Below are positions 54,209-62,633 of a stretch of DNA of 64,000 nt, piece by piece. This stretch comes from Prado023 sp963818445 (GTDB lineage: Bacteria; Actinomycetota; Actinomycetes; S36-B12; CAIYMF01), in assembly GCA_963818445.1 (NCBI GenBank), contig CAWFSG010000017.1, positions 380,647 through 444,646 of the forward strand, read 5' to 3'. Below the pieces are notes generated by a model, which was not told where the DNA came from, did no database searches, and saw only the letters and a list, made by a program, of their open reading frames with translations. The translations under genes and the position numbers were made by a program. Each line of letters opens with the position of its first letter. Positions within the stretch are counted from its first letter, which is position 1.

Positions 54209-55015
54209 CTACGCGGATCGCGTCGTGACCCGGTCCCGGTCCCGCTCCCGCTCCCGGTCCGTGCGAACCGCCTCCACCACGTGCCAGACCACGGCCGCGC
54301 AGATGAGTCCCAGTGCGACCGTGGAGAGGAACTCGACGACGGAGTCGATGAGCAGCACCTGCCGCCCGACCCGCCCCGGGGCCAGGACGCGTGTGGCCGC
54401 GAGCTGGGCGGTGGCCAGGAAGGCCCACCCGAGCAGCGCCAGTGCCAGCCCCCACCGAACGGCGGGTCGGATGGGGGCGATGGAGCCGATCGTGGGCGCG
54501 CCGGGCCACCAGCGGACCGCGACCCACACCAGGCAGGCCAGCCCGATGATCGAGCTGACCACGTGCAGCCAACGGAACAGCTGCAACCCATGGACGACGG
54601 AGTCCAGCCACGGCATCATGCGCGGGCCGAGCATGCCGGCGTGGGTGAAGGCATCCCAGAGCACGTGCGTCAGCGCTCCGATGGCCAGGGCGAGGCTCAC
54701 CCGCGCGAGGTCCCCGGCGGTGCTCAGCCGCGGTCCGGCGCGCAGGCGGTCGGGAATCCGGCGCTGGAGGTTGGCCGGGGCCGCCCAGATCAGCGGCGGC
54801 ACCAGCAGCAGGTGCCAGAGCAGGTACGCGCAGACCCCGAGGATCAGGTTGGCCCCGAGCACGCCCGTCAGGCTGTGGGTCTGGGCGGCGGTCAACGGCA
54901 GGTCGAAGTAGTAGGGCAGGTCCGGAGCCACGCTCCCGATCACCAGCGCCGAGGCCGGGAGGCCGAGCCGGAGCAGGGGCAGCACCGCCGCGGGGTGACT
55001 CCCGGTGAACGGCAC
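54209..55015 (-). CDS. DUF4184 membrane protein
   Basis: A 268-residue polytopic protein beginning VPFTGSHPAAVLPLLRLG, the DUF4184 signature, with PDLPYYFDLPLTAAQTHS (metal-like His/Asp) and ALTHVLWDAFTHAGMLGPRM; about seven spans. This resembles membrane-bound metal-dependent hydrolases of the YdjM type. GTG at 55015 with GGGGAGG 6 bases upstream. A short RERERDRDR tail ends the protein. Confidence 0.83.
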   Translation of the reverse strand: MPFTGSHPAAVLPLLRLGLPASALVIGSVAPDLPYYFDLPLTAAQTHSLTGVLGANLILGVCAYLLWHLLLVPPLIWAAPANLQRRIPDRLRAGPRLSTAGDLARVSLALAIGALTHVLWDAFTHAGMLGPRMMPWLDSVVHGLQLFRWLHVVSSIIGLACLVWVAVRWWPGAPTIGSIAPIRPAVRWGLALALLGWAFLATAQLAATRVLAPGRVGRQVLLIDSVVEFLSTVALGLICAAVVWHVVEAVRTDRERERDRDRVTTRSA

Positions 55016-55258
55016 GTGCACCTCCCCGCTCGAGTCGGACTGCCTCAGCCCGCTCCACGTCCGGCCGGGGCGAACGGTCGGCTGGATGAAGTGGACCACG
55101 AGCGGGCGGGGGCTGTCGATCGACCAAGGGCCGCGGCAAGCGCCACGTAGGTGGCGTCTAGGAATGACGAGAGCGGGACCCGGGTCGGATACCGAAGGCG
55201 GGCCGACTGGTGAGTACCATCGCACCGACCACCTTGGCGCGGCACAGTTGGGGGAGAG

Positions 55259-55910
55259 ATGACGTTCCAGACCGTCCGAGGGCTGCTTTCGCGGGGCATG
55301 CCCATCGCAGCTGTGCTCGCATTGGCCGCGTGCGGTGCAGAGACCGCTCCCCAGGCTGTTGTCACGCAGACCGTTCTCGCGACGGCATCTCCCAGCGTGG
55401 AGGCCTCAGCGCCGGTGAGCGCGACGCCTGAGGAGTCGCCCACCCCGACAGCTGCGCCAACCGCTTCTCTGATGGATGAAGGCGAGGCGAGCGGGATCCT
55501 GGATGACACGGCCCGCGGGCAGGCGCTGGCCCTGAACGACATCTTCAAGGCTGACGGCTCGTGGTACGAGGATCGCTACTCCGTGTCCGACCGCTCGGAT
55601 ATCCGTGCCATCGGGACTGAGGTCTCGCTGCTACAACCGGCCCAGCCTGGAACTGCGACTGGCGCGCCGCTTCGATCAGCTCTCGTTCTCCGTCGGTCAG
55701 GACAACGCGTCGGCCAACTCCGAGCAGGTGCTGAACGTCGAGGTCGTGACGAACGGCGAGCAGGCGGATCTTCGCAAGGTCCCGTTCGACCGGGTGCAGC
55801 CGTTCGAGGTTCCGGTGTCGGGGGTCAACGCGGTCGTCATCAACTTCGAACTCGACGAGGGCTGCGATGACTCCGTGATTGCGGTGGTCGAGTCCCTGAC
55901 TGTGTCGTGA
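55259..55910 (+). CDS. Lipoprotein with NPCBM-like beta-sandwich, frameshifted
   Basis: About 216 residues. Signal peptide with lipobox LALAAC (residues about 18-23), a Ser/Thr/Pro linker (SPSVEASAPVSATPEESPTP), then a beta-sandwich resembling the NPCBM/NEW2 sugar-binding module: RYSVSDRSDIRAIG, then after one extra base near 55624 CYNRPSLELRLARRFDQLSF, VTNGEQADLRKVPF, AVVINFELDEGCDD. Start ATG with GGGGGAG 5 bases before. It overlaps the next gene by 4 bases. Confidence 0.72.
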
Positions 55911-56728
55911 GCGAGGAGAACCCGCGCCCGCCACAGCCGGGGTACCTCCTGCGTTCATGGAGGTGGTTCGCGCATCTTCACGAACGCGACACAGTGAAGA
56001 CGCTTGCGGCTCTCGCCGGGATTGCGGCGCTCGTCTTTGCTGCATTCACGTTGTTTGAGGAGCCCGACTCCTCGACAGCCTCCCCCACGACAACGCAGAG
56101 TCCCGCAGCTGACGCGACGGATCCTCCTGTGGGAATCGCCTCTCCCACCCCCGATGCGGCCGAGCCATCGGAGCCGTCACAATGCTGGACGGCGACGGGC
56201 GGGTCCGTGTCGTGCTCGCAGCCACACTCGGTTGAGGTGGTTGCCCTTGACACTGCGGAGTGCAGCCAGGAATCCCTCGTGCGCCTGATGGGCGGCGATC
56301 CACGACTGGACGTCACCTGGGTTGCGGTTGGCGCGCAGCCGGTCGGGACCAGCGAGGCGTGCGTTGCCAGCGCGTCGGAGGAATGGTCGGGGCCACTGGG
56401 AGAGGCCTTCAGGGGGTCGGCCGCCGACGCACTTCGGCTGTGCGAGGACACCCGGTCGGCCGCCCGCACGGTGGGCTGCGACGTCGCCCACACTGTCGAG
56501 GCTGTCGGCCCGACCCAGGGTGAGCGGTCGGTCGCCGACTGCGCGGCCGAAGTGGCGGACTACACGGGGGTTCCGGCTGACCTGCTCGACGCGCGGCTGA
56601 AGGTTCTGCTGCGCACGAGTGACGAGGGCGCAACAGCAGCATGTGCGATCGGCGTATCCGGCGGCGACGTCCTCACCTCCTCGTTGCGCTCCATCGGGTC
56701 AAAGGCCATCCCCATCACGGCTGGATGA
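55907..56728 (+). CDS. Membrane-anchored secreted protein with paired cysteines (septum-formation-like)
   Basis: A 273-residue protein: cytoplasmic Pro-rich start, one span (LAALAGIAALVFAAFTLF), a Ser/Thr/Pro stalk, and an outside domain with about ten cysteines arranged in pairs (QCWTATGGSVSCSQPHSVEV, TAECSQESL, SEACVAS, RLCEDTRSAARTVGCDVAHT, DCAAEV, AACAIG). The C...H.VE pattern repeated twice is that of the actinobacterial septum-formation domain. GTG start overlaps the lipoprotein stop, so the two surface proteins are co-translated. Confidence 0.72.
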   Translation: MSEENPRPPQPGYLLRSWRWFAHLHERDTVKTLAALAGIAALVFAAFTLFEEPDSSTASPTTTQSPAADATDPPVGIASPTPDAAEPSEPSQCWTATGGSVSCSQPHSVEVVALDTAECSQESLVRLMGGDPRLDVTWVAVGAQPVGTSEACVASASEEWSGPLGEAFRGSAADALRLCEDTRSAARTVGCDVAHTVEAVGPTQGERSVADCAAEVADYTGVPADLLDARLKVLLRTSDEGATAACAIGVSGGDVLTSSLRSIGSKAIPITAG

Positions 56729-56799
56729 GTCGAGGCCCGGTGGGGACTCGGTCCCGCGCTCGCGACGAAGGTAGGCCGGTGCTGCCCAGGGATGCCCCG

Positions 56800-56949
56800 T
56801 CAGGGGACGAGCTCGACGGGTGGGTGAGCTGAGCCTGCGACCGTTGAGCTCCCTCCGGCTGTGTCCTCGATCTGCATGGCCGCGAGGATCCCGCCGATCC
56901 GCTGCGAGTCGAGCCGGGATGGGTGCTGGACGTCCTCGTCGACGAGCAC
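56800..56949 (-). CDS. Possible small ORF or gene remnant
   Basis: From a GTG at 56949, 49 codons read VLVDEDVQHPSRLDSQRIGG-ILAAMQIEDT and end at 56800. Codon use looks coding-like, but no family is recognised. It may be the end of a decayed gene of the island. The surrounding gap 56729-56982 shows nothing else. Confidence 0.25.
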   Translation of the reverse strand: MLVDEDVQHPSRLDSQRIGGILAAMQIEDTAGGSSTVAGSAHPPVELVP

Positions 56950-56982
56950 GCCTCGAAGCGTGCGCGACCGAGCCGCGCGGGT

Positions 56983-57423
56983 TCAGATGACCCGTAGCCC
57001 CATGTCATGGGCCGCGGCGGCTTGCTCGGCGTCGCGGGTGGCGAACGCCTGTATCTCGTCAGCCTCGGCCAGGAGCGGCAGGGCGATCGCCGCGCAGGCC
57101 AGATGCCACGCGTCCATGGCGCGCAGGCCGCGGTCCCGCGCCAGGGTGAATGCCTCATGCTCGATCTGGTCCTGCGGCACGGAGACGACCGCGACCCGTC
57201 CGTCGTCGCCCAGCGTCGCGAGCGCCGCGTCCAGCAGCGCTGCAGCCTGCGCGCGGCCATTCGCGGTGGCTCGGGTAAGCGCCGACACAACCTCGATCCG
57301 CGTCCACGTCCCGGTCACGAGCACCAGGGTGTCGTCATCCAGGAGCTCCCGCGCCTGGTCGTGGCCATCCTCGTCGGGGAGGAAGGCGCGAACCAGAACG
57401 GAGGTGTCCACGTAGACGATCAC
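56983..57423 (-). CDS. vapC: PIN-domain ribonuclease toxin VapC
   Basis: A 146-residue PIN toxin: MIVYVDTSVLVRAFLPDE with the first acidic residue, WTRIEVVSALTRA with Glu, and RDRGLRAMDAWHLACAAIA with Asp, giving the four-acid magnesium site; EIQAFATRDAEQAAAAHDMG is the C-terminal motif. Cleaves RNA (tRNA or rRNA in known members). GTG at 57423 overlaps the antitoxin stop by 4 bases. Confidence 0.92.
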   Translation of the reverse strand: MIVYVDTSVLVRAFLPDEDGHDQARELLDDDTLVLVTGTWTRIEVVSALTRATANGRAQAAALLDAALATLGDDGRVAVVSVPQDQIEHEAFTLARDRGLRAMDAWHLACAAIALPLLAEADEIQAFATRDAEQAAAAHDMGLRVI

Positions 57424-57725
57424 GCGTTGCGCCGACCCTCGTCGATAATCGAGTCGATGACCTTGCCGAGCCCGCGCATGGAGTCGATGGCCTCCTGGCG
57501 CTGGACCGCAGTTGTCGCCCCGGCTCGGTAGGGGCCGTCCGGCGATGCCATGCCGAGGGTGGCCACCCGCAGGCGGAGGCGGTCGCGACGCGACCCCGGG
57601 TCCACGGATGCAGCCACGGCCAGTACCTCCGTCGCGAGTGCGTTCACGCTGCGCCCCTCTCGCTCGGCCCGTTGGCTCAAGCGCTGGTGCAGCTCGTCGG
57701 GAACCCGGAGGAGAAGCTGCTTCAC
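57420..57725 (-). CDS. vapB: Antitoxin VapB (ribbon-helix-helix)
   Basis: A 101-residue antitoxin: VKQLLLRVPDELHQRLSQRA and EREGRSVNALATEVLAVAA form the RHH/Arc fold, and the C-terminal part (QRQEAIDSMRGLGKVIDSII) should bind VapC. GTG at 57725. An AT-rich segment upstream (57730-57760, with GATATCA and CTATCACCA) probably holds the promoter and operator. The gap to 58013 has no other gene. Confidence 0.88.
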   Translation of the reverse strand: MKQLLLRVPDELHQRLSQRAEREGRSVNALATEVLAVAASVDPGSRRDRLRLRVATLGMASPDGPYRAGATTAVQRQEAIDSMRGLGKVIDSIIDEGRRNA

Positions 57726-58013
57726 ACGAGGAATGATATCAGTAGATGTTGGTGATAGCACTTCCGGGCGCGTGGCTCCCCGCCGATCCGACGCCAGCCG
57801 CGGATCGCCATGCGCCGGTTTCACCTGTCACCCCCGTCACCTCGGTCACGATCGACGGGGCAAGGGAATCAGGTTTGCCACGAGGCGCAAGTGGTTGTCC
57901 ACAACCGCCGCGACCCCCACTCCAGGGAATGACGATGCTCCGAACGGTGACCCCGTGGGTGCGGTCATGCAGTGGGTGATCTGTGGACGAAGTAAGCCGG
58001 GCGTGAACGGTCG

Positions 58014-58364
58014 CTAGGTCTGGATGAGTTCCCGAGCGGAGTTCAGGGCGGTCGAGACCAGGCTCCCCGAGGGAGGCGCGGAGGTCCAGTCCGGAGTGAA
58101 GCCGCCGGCAGCGTGGACGGCCGCTCGCACCGCACTCGCGGCGAGGACGAATGCCTCGGAACGATCGTGGGCCTCGACCGAGATGTCGACTTGGACCTCG
58201 GCAGTCCCTGCGCCCGGCTCATGCGAGAGAGTCCAGCTGCAGTCGAGGAGGCGTGGGTCGGCAGACTCGATCTCGGCGTACCGGTCGACAAGGTCGACGA
58301 AGTGGGCGCGGATCAGGTCATGTGGCCCGGACAGAGTCAGGTTGAGGGTCCAGACATGCATCAT
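58014..58364 (-). CDS. Partner protein of a HicA-like module
   Basis: A 116-residue protein of alternating strands and helices (MMHVWTLNLTLSGPHDLIRA, VDLVDRYAEIESADPRLLDC, VQVDISVEAHDRSEAFVLAA). The fold looks ferredoxin-like. Its ATG overlaps the stop of the HicA-like gene (ATGA), so it is translated with it. It has no HicB motif; it may be an unrelated antitoxin or effector. No family recognised with certainty. Confidence 0.6.
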   Translation of the reverse strand: MMHVWTLNLTLSGPHDLIRAHFVDLVDRYAEIESADPRLLDCSWTLSHEPGAGTAEVQVDISVEAHDRSEAFVLAASAVRAAVHAAGGFTPDWTSAPPSGSLVSTALNSARELIQT

Positions 58365-58570
58365 GGCCTCCCTCCCGGGCACGTGCGCTCGACGTGCTTC
58401 CTGAGATTCTTCCAGTATTCCGGGTTGCTCGGTGTCCTGTGAATCGTCTTCAGATGCATACCGCATGCGCAGCGGGCCAGTGGGTAGCCCTTGCGATCGA
58501 GGTCGACCGCCCAGCCGCGGTCCTCCAGCCACCTGATGGTGTCGCGGAAGTCCTGCCCCTTCCCGCCCAT
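58361..58570 (-). CDS. HicA-like small protein
   Basis: A 69-residue protein: DFRDTIRWLEDRGWAVDLDR, then a basic second half with CACGMHLKTIHRTPSNPEYW and KHVERTCP. The helix-strand-strand-strand-helix order and the conserved His/Thr after a strand recall HicA mRNA-interferase folds, with additional cysteines that could bind zinc. ATG at 58570. The pair with the 116-residue protein is repeated in other actinobacteria as I recall it, which cannot be checked here. Confidence 0.55.
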   Translation of the reverse strand: MGGKGQDFRDTIRWLEDRGWAVDLDRKGYPLARCACGMHLKTIHRTPSNPEYWKNLRKHVERTCPGGRP

Positions 58571-58688
58571 CTCGCCCCCGATCGAATCCTCGCGGACAAG
58601 GCAAGCACGTGCGCGTGGATTCGCAAGGCGCTGTCCACAGGCGTGGTCCCTTCCCGGAGTCAGGTGGGTGCAGGCCGCCCTCCGCCCA

Positions 58689-59192
58689 TCAGCCCGGCAA
58701 CCCCACCGCCCGCCCGTCGGCAAGCTCCCCCACGTGACCCGCCGCCTCGATCGTGGACCGCCGGTGGGCGATCACCAGCACCGTGACCGCCGGCCCCAGC
58801 GAGGCGAGCAGCTCGAGCACCGCCGCCTCCGTGGCGTCGTCCAGCGAGGACGTCGCCTCGTCGAGGACCAGCAGGTCGGGCTCGCGCAGCAGGGCGCGGG
58901 CGATGGCCACGCGCTGGCGCTCCCCGCCGGAGAGCCGGATCCCGCGGTCGCCGAGCAGGGTGTCCAAACCGTCGGGAAGCGAGCGCGCGAACCCGGCGGC
59001 GGCGCGGTCCAGGGCCGCCCAGCAGGCCTCGTCGGAGGCCTCCCCGACCGACCACAGCAGGTTCCGGCGCAGCGACCCGGGGATCAGGATCGTCTCCTGC
59101 GGCACGTAGGCCACCCGCGCCCGCCACGACCGCAGGCCCGCGCGGGTCAGGGCACGCCCCTCGATCAGGACCTCCCCGGCGTCGGGCTCCAG
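58689..59192 (-). pseudogene. ABC transporter ATPase, C-terminal fragment (copy 1)
   Basis: 168 codons from EPDAGEVLIEGRALT through VPQETILIPGSLRRN, the signature RLSGGERQRVAIARALL, Walker B LLVLDEATSSLDD and the H-loop VIAHRRSTIEAAG to the stop. Walker A and the membrane domain are missing: homology ends abruptly at 59192, where the phosphoribosyltransferase gene's stop begins. About 94 percent identical at DNA level to copy 2 (60942-61446). It cannot be a working ATPase. Confidence 0.85.
58700..59192. repeat. Direct repeat of ABC gene end, left copy
   Basis: This segment and 60953-61446 are direct repeats of about 490 bases, diverged by a few percent, on either side of the phosphoribosyltransferase and dprA genes. 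Confidence 0.8.
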
Positions 59193-59193
59193 G

Positions 59194-59955
59194 TCAACCG
59201 GGAATATGCCCGCCTGGGGCCGGACAGGCCCATGGGTCGTAGCCCACGTTGGGGTGGGCCTTGAGGAACGCCCGAGTCGCGGGTGAGTCGTCCAGCCATC
59301 GAGCGACAACGAGGGCAGTCACCTTGGTGGCTCCGGATATCTTGAGCCTCCAGGCTGCCGACTGGACGTTTGCCCCGGTCGTCCACGTGTCGTCGATCAG
59401 CAGCACGTGACCGCCGTCAATCGGAGGGGCAGCGAACTTGGTCGGATCGATCACTCGTCCTGGCGATTGGCCCGTTGGTACGAGGTCGACCTCGACGAGG
59501 CCGGCCTCGGCAAGCCACCGACGCACAAGTTCGGCTAGAGGGTGCCCGGCGCGCGCCTTCGTCGACGGGACTACTGCGAAGTACCGGAATGGGCTACCGG
59601 CCTCGAGGCAGGGCCGGTGTAGACGGAAGGCCGCCAGCAGGAGAAGCAGCACCACCGTCCTTCGTTCATCGCCCGGGGCAGCTGCTGTTGGCTCCTTGTA
59701 CCCGTAGAGCAGCTGCCGTGATTGGCCGGTGTCGCCTCCGTACGCCAGGAGTGCCACCTGGTCCGCGAGCTTCAAGGGGCCGATGGCATTCGCACCCAGC
59801 TGAGGGCTGTGGCATCGGTAGCACTCGAGGTAGCTGGAGTCGACCGGCCGCAGGCACGTCGCGCAGAGCCCCGGGCCGCGGTGGACGTTGCCCAAGTAGC
59901 CGCCCACCAGTCGATTGACGAGCTCGACCAGGGCGCGGTCCTGCTCGATCGTCAT
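59194..59955 (-). CDS. Zinc-finger phosphoribosyltransferase-like protein (ComF-like)
   Basis: A 253-residue protein. N-terminal zinc-binding part CATCLRPVDSSYLECYRCHS (two C-x2-C pairs), then a PRTase type I domain with YFAVVPSTKARAGHPLAEL, and the PRPP-binding motif VLLIDDTWTTGANVQSAA (DD-x2-TTG). ComF proteins of natural competence have this layout. ATG at 59955 overlaps the dprA stop (ATGA-type), so the pair is translated together. The C-terminal VGYDPWACPAPGGHIPG is followed at once by the ABC fragment. No other competence gene is nearby. Confidence 0.8.
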   Translation of the reverse strand: MTIEQDRALVELVNRLVGGYLGNVHRGPGLCATCLRPVDSSYLECYRCHSPQLGANAIGPLKLADQVALLAYGGDTGQSRQLLYGYKEPTAAAPGDERRTVVLLLLLAAFRLHRPCLEAGSPFRYFAVVPSTKARAGHPLAELVRRWLAEAGLVEVDLVPTGQSPGRVIDPTKFAAPPIDGGHVLLIDDTWTTGANVQSAAWRLKISGATKVTALVVARWLDDSPATRAFLKAHPNVGYDPWACPAPGGHIPG

Positions 59956-60845
59956 CCCGTGAGGCCCAGGGCAAGCCCCTCGATCTGGCTTGCCAGGGGC
60001 AGGCTCAGGTTCAAAGCCAGGTCAATCGCCTGATCCGCATCGGCCGCGACGACAACGCCGGGCTTGCTCATGAGGTCCCGGCCCCACGTCGTGCCCGTCG
60101 TGACTGCTCGCGTGAGGATCACGGGACGGCCATGTGCCACCGCCAAGCGCGCCTGGATTCGGGTGCCGCTGTGCTCACCGGCCTCGACAATGACTGAGGC
60201 TCGCCCGTAGCCCGACATGATCGCGTTGCGCATGGGGAAGCTGCGCTTCGTGGGTGGGGCATCTGGCCAGAACTGGCTCAGCAGGAGGCCCTCGGCCGCG
60301 ATGCGTCGCTGCAGCTCGGCATTGCCTGGCGGGTAGCTTCGACGCAATCCCGTCCCGATCACGGCCACGGTCCGTCCGCCGGCAGCGAGCGCAGTCTCGT
60401 GGGCCGCCGAGTCGATTCCCAAGGCGAGCCCCGCGACCACGCTCACTCCCGCCTCAACCAGACCCCTGGTAACGGAACGCGCGAATCCCAGCGCCTCCTC
60501 AGAGGGGTTTCGTGTCCCCACGACGCTCACTGCCCGGTCGTTCTCCAGGAGTTCACCCTTCCAGAACAACACGGGCGGCATCTCCTGGATCTCCCGGAGT
60601 TGGGCCGGGTACTCAGAGTCCATGAAGGTGGTGAAACCAAGGCCCTCAGCCCGCCAATCGGCGATGTCGAGCTGCGCCAACTCCAACTCGCCGTGGGGAA
60701 CCGCGAACAGGCCGTCGTCAACACCCAGCACTGAACGTGCGCTTCCCCCGGCGTCGATCACCGACTCGATGACGCGGGCGTACGAGTCCCCCCGACGCAG
60801 CAGTGCCACCAGCGCGGCGCGCTCCTGATCGTCCCAATCGGTCAT
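59952..60845 (-). CDS. dprA: DprA/Smf-like DNA-processing protein
   Basis: A 297-residue Rossmann-fold protein of the DprA family: VVGTRNPSEEALGFARSVTR, AGLALGIDSAAHETALAAGG, VIGTGLRRSYPPGNAELQRR, FPMRNAIMSGYGRASVIVEA and AGEHSGTRIQARLAVAHGRP are the family blocks. An N-terminal helical domain (about 90 residues) precedes. The C-terminal winged helix of housekeeping DprA is absent. ATG at 60845. It is the first gene of a two-gene operon with the PRTase-like gene, between two ABC gene fragments, and is unlikely to be the housekeeping copy. Confidence 0.88.
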   Translation of the reverse strand: MTDWDDQERAALVALLRRGDSYARVIESVIDAGGSARSVLGVDDGLFAVPHGELELAQLDIADWRAEGLGFTTFMDSEYPAQLREIQEMPPVLFWKGELLENDRAVSVVGTRNPSEEALGFARSVTRGLVEAGVSVVAGLALGIDSAAHETALAAGGRTVAVIGTGLRRSYPPGNAELQRRIAAEGLLLSQFWPDAPPTKRSFPMRNAIMSGYGRASVIVEAGEHSGTRIQARLAVAHGRPVILTRAVTTGTTWGRDLMSKPGVVVAADADQAIDLALNLSLPLASQIEGLALGLTG

Positions 60846-60941
60846 GAGTTCACGATAGGGCTACGGCCTGACATTGTCTTCGACCATGCGCCTGGGAGCG
60901 GCGATGGGATGGTAGCCGGGCCGGCAACTGGCCACCGTCAC

Positions 60942-61638
60942 TCACCCCGGCAGCCCAACCGCTCGCCCCGCCGCCAGTTCCACCACGTGGCCCGCCGCCT
61001 CGATGGTCGAGCGGCGGTGGGCGATCACCAGCACCGTGACCGCCGGCCCGAGCGACGCGAGCAGCTCCAGCACCGCCGCCTCCGTGGCGTCGTCCAGCGA
61101 GGAGGTCGCCTCGTCGAGCACCAGCAGGTCGGGCTCGCGCAGCAGGGCGCGGGCGATGGCCACGCGCTGGCGCTCCCCGCCGGAGAGCCGGATCCCGCGG
61201 TCGCCGAGCAGGGTGTCCAACCCGTCCGGGAAGCGAGCGTGCGAACCCGGCGGCGGCGCGGTCCAGGGCCGCCCAACAGGCCTCGTCGGAGGCCTCCCCG
61301 ACCGACCACAGCAGGTTCCGGCGCAGCGATCCAGGGATCAGGATCGTCTCCTGCGGCACGTAGGCCACCCGCGCCCGCCACGCCCGCAGGCCCGCGCGGG
61401 TCACGGGGCGGCCCTCGATCAGGACCTCCCCGGCGTCGGGCTCCAGCAGCCCCAGCACGATGTCAGCGGTGGTGGACTTGCCCGCGCCGGACGCACCGGT
61501 CAGGGCGGTCACCTCGCCGGTCGGGATGTCGAAGGTCAGGTCGCTGACCCCGCCCTGGCTGGAGGGGTAGCGGAACGTGACCCCGCGCAGCGTGACCAGC
61601 GGCGCTCGAGCCGCGGAGTCTGGGTCGGAGGCGTCAGC
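60942..61638 (-). pseudogene. ABC transporter ATPase fragment (copy 2)
   Basis: Begins in PLVTLRGVTFRYPSSQGG, holds Walker A LTGASGAGKSTTADIVLG, and continues as in copy 1 with signature RLSGGERQRVAIARALL, Walker B and H-loop to VGLPG-stop at 60942. An extra C near 61228 breaks the frame after FARSL. The membrane domain upstream is missing; there is no start codon before the PLVTLRG segment and a stop at about 61697. The last 490 bases are duplicated as copy 1. Confidence 0.82.
60953..61446. repeat. Direct repeat of ABC gene end, right copy
   Basis: Right copy of the ABC gene-end duplication described at 58700-59192. Homology between copies stops at CTCCAG (61446). Confidence 0.8.
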
Positions 61639-61971
61639 GATCCGTGGCCTGAGTATCCGAGACGGTGTGGATTTCTCGGGGGTCGACGTGACAGCGGATC
61701 AAGGCAAACCGCGATCTGAGCCCACAACCGACGCTGTAGGAGCCCGAAGGGCTGCCTCTCGGACCGACGCAGGACCTCCGTTTCGTGCCCGGAATCGTGC
61801 TCCAGTCGAGAATTCAAAGAAAGGTCTCAACTTCGTCTCAAGTCCCCACCGGGGCCCGTCCGATACCCACATGCAGCCGGGTGATCGCAGACAGTGACCG
61901 CCCAGCACCGATCGGACGACACCCGCTCGGCCCAAATCGAGACAGATCCACCACACACGAAGGGAACACTC

Positions 61972-62492
61972 ATGAAGATCTTCTCCTCCAAGAAGCGGGT
62001 TGCCGCGATCGGCGTAGTGACGGCAGCCACCTTGGTCGGCGGCGGCATGGCCTACGCGTACTGGACGTCGACCGGTAGCGGGCCAGGAACCGCGACCACC
62101 GGCACGTCAACCAATTTCCAGGTCGACGTGGTGTCCACGGATTCGCCGGCCGTTACGTTGGCTCCGGGGAATGGCATTCAGAACTTCGAGGTGAAGGTTA
62201 CCAACCCGGACGCCGCGGGCGTGCAGAAGTTGCGGAATGTGGTCGTCAGCGTGGCAGGCCGGGACCCCGACACCGGGCTTCAGTTTCGTGGGCGCCGGGG
62301 GTGGACTGCGATGCCGACGACTACATCGTGAGCGACGTCACGCCTACCTCCGGGTACCTGTTCGGCGATAACCTCGACCCCAACGGGGAATGGTTCGGAA
62401 CGTTCACCGTCGAGATGGACAACGACCCGCTCAACTCCCAGGGCAACGACTGCAAGCTCCTCCCCGTTCCTCTCTACGCGGCGGCCAGCTGA
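61972..62492 (+). CDS. SipW-type signal peptide protein (TasA-like/surface), frameshifted
   Basis: Begins MKIFSSKKRVAAIGVVTAAT, then a hydrophobic stretch and AYWTSTGSGPGTATTGTSTN, the pattern of actinobacterial SipW-dependent/TasA-like secreted proteins. The first frame ends near 62280 after VVVSVAGRDPDTG; the downstream frame gives SFVGAGG, then VDCDADDYIVSDVTPTSGYL and FTVEMDNDPLNSQGNDCKLL to the stop at 62492. ATG preceded by GAAGGGAAC. Lies upstream of a secreted Ig-like/RTX gene, as in related surface clusters. The 350-base gap 61620-61971 contains the tandem words GTCTCAA and no gene. Confidence 0.7.
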
Positions 62493-62633
62493 GTCCCAGC
62501 GATCTGAACGATTGGCGGAGGCTGAGTCAACCTGACCAGTCTCAGCCAAAGACGCTCAACGTGAACTCGCGGGCCATCGAGAGGCGAGGGCGCACAACTC
62601 ACCCACGGGGGCCGTAGAACCACAAGGGGAAGC

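Noticed and set aside
57895..57903. TTGTCCACA, a perfect DnaA box
   Set aside because: A single box without a cluster, AT-rich stretch or dnaA/dnaN genes; chance occurrence is likely.
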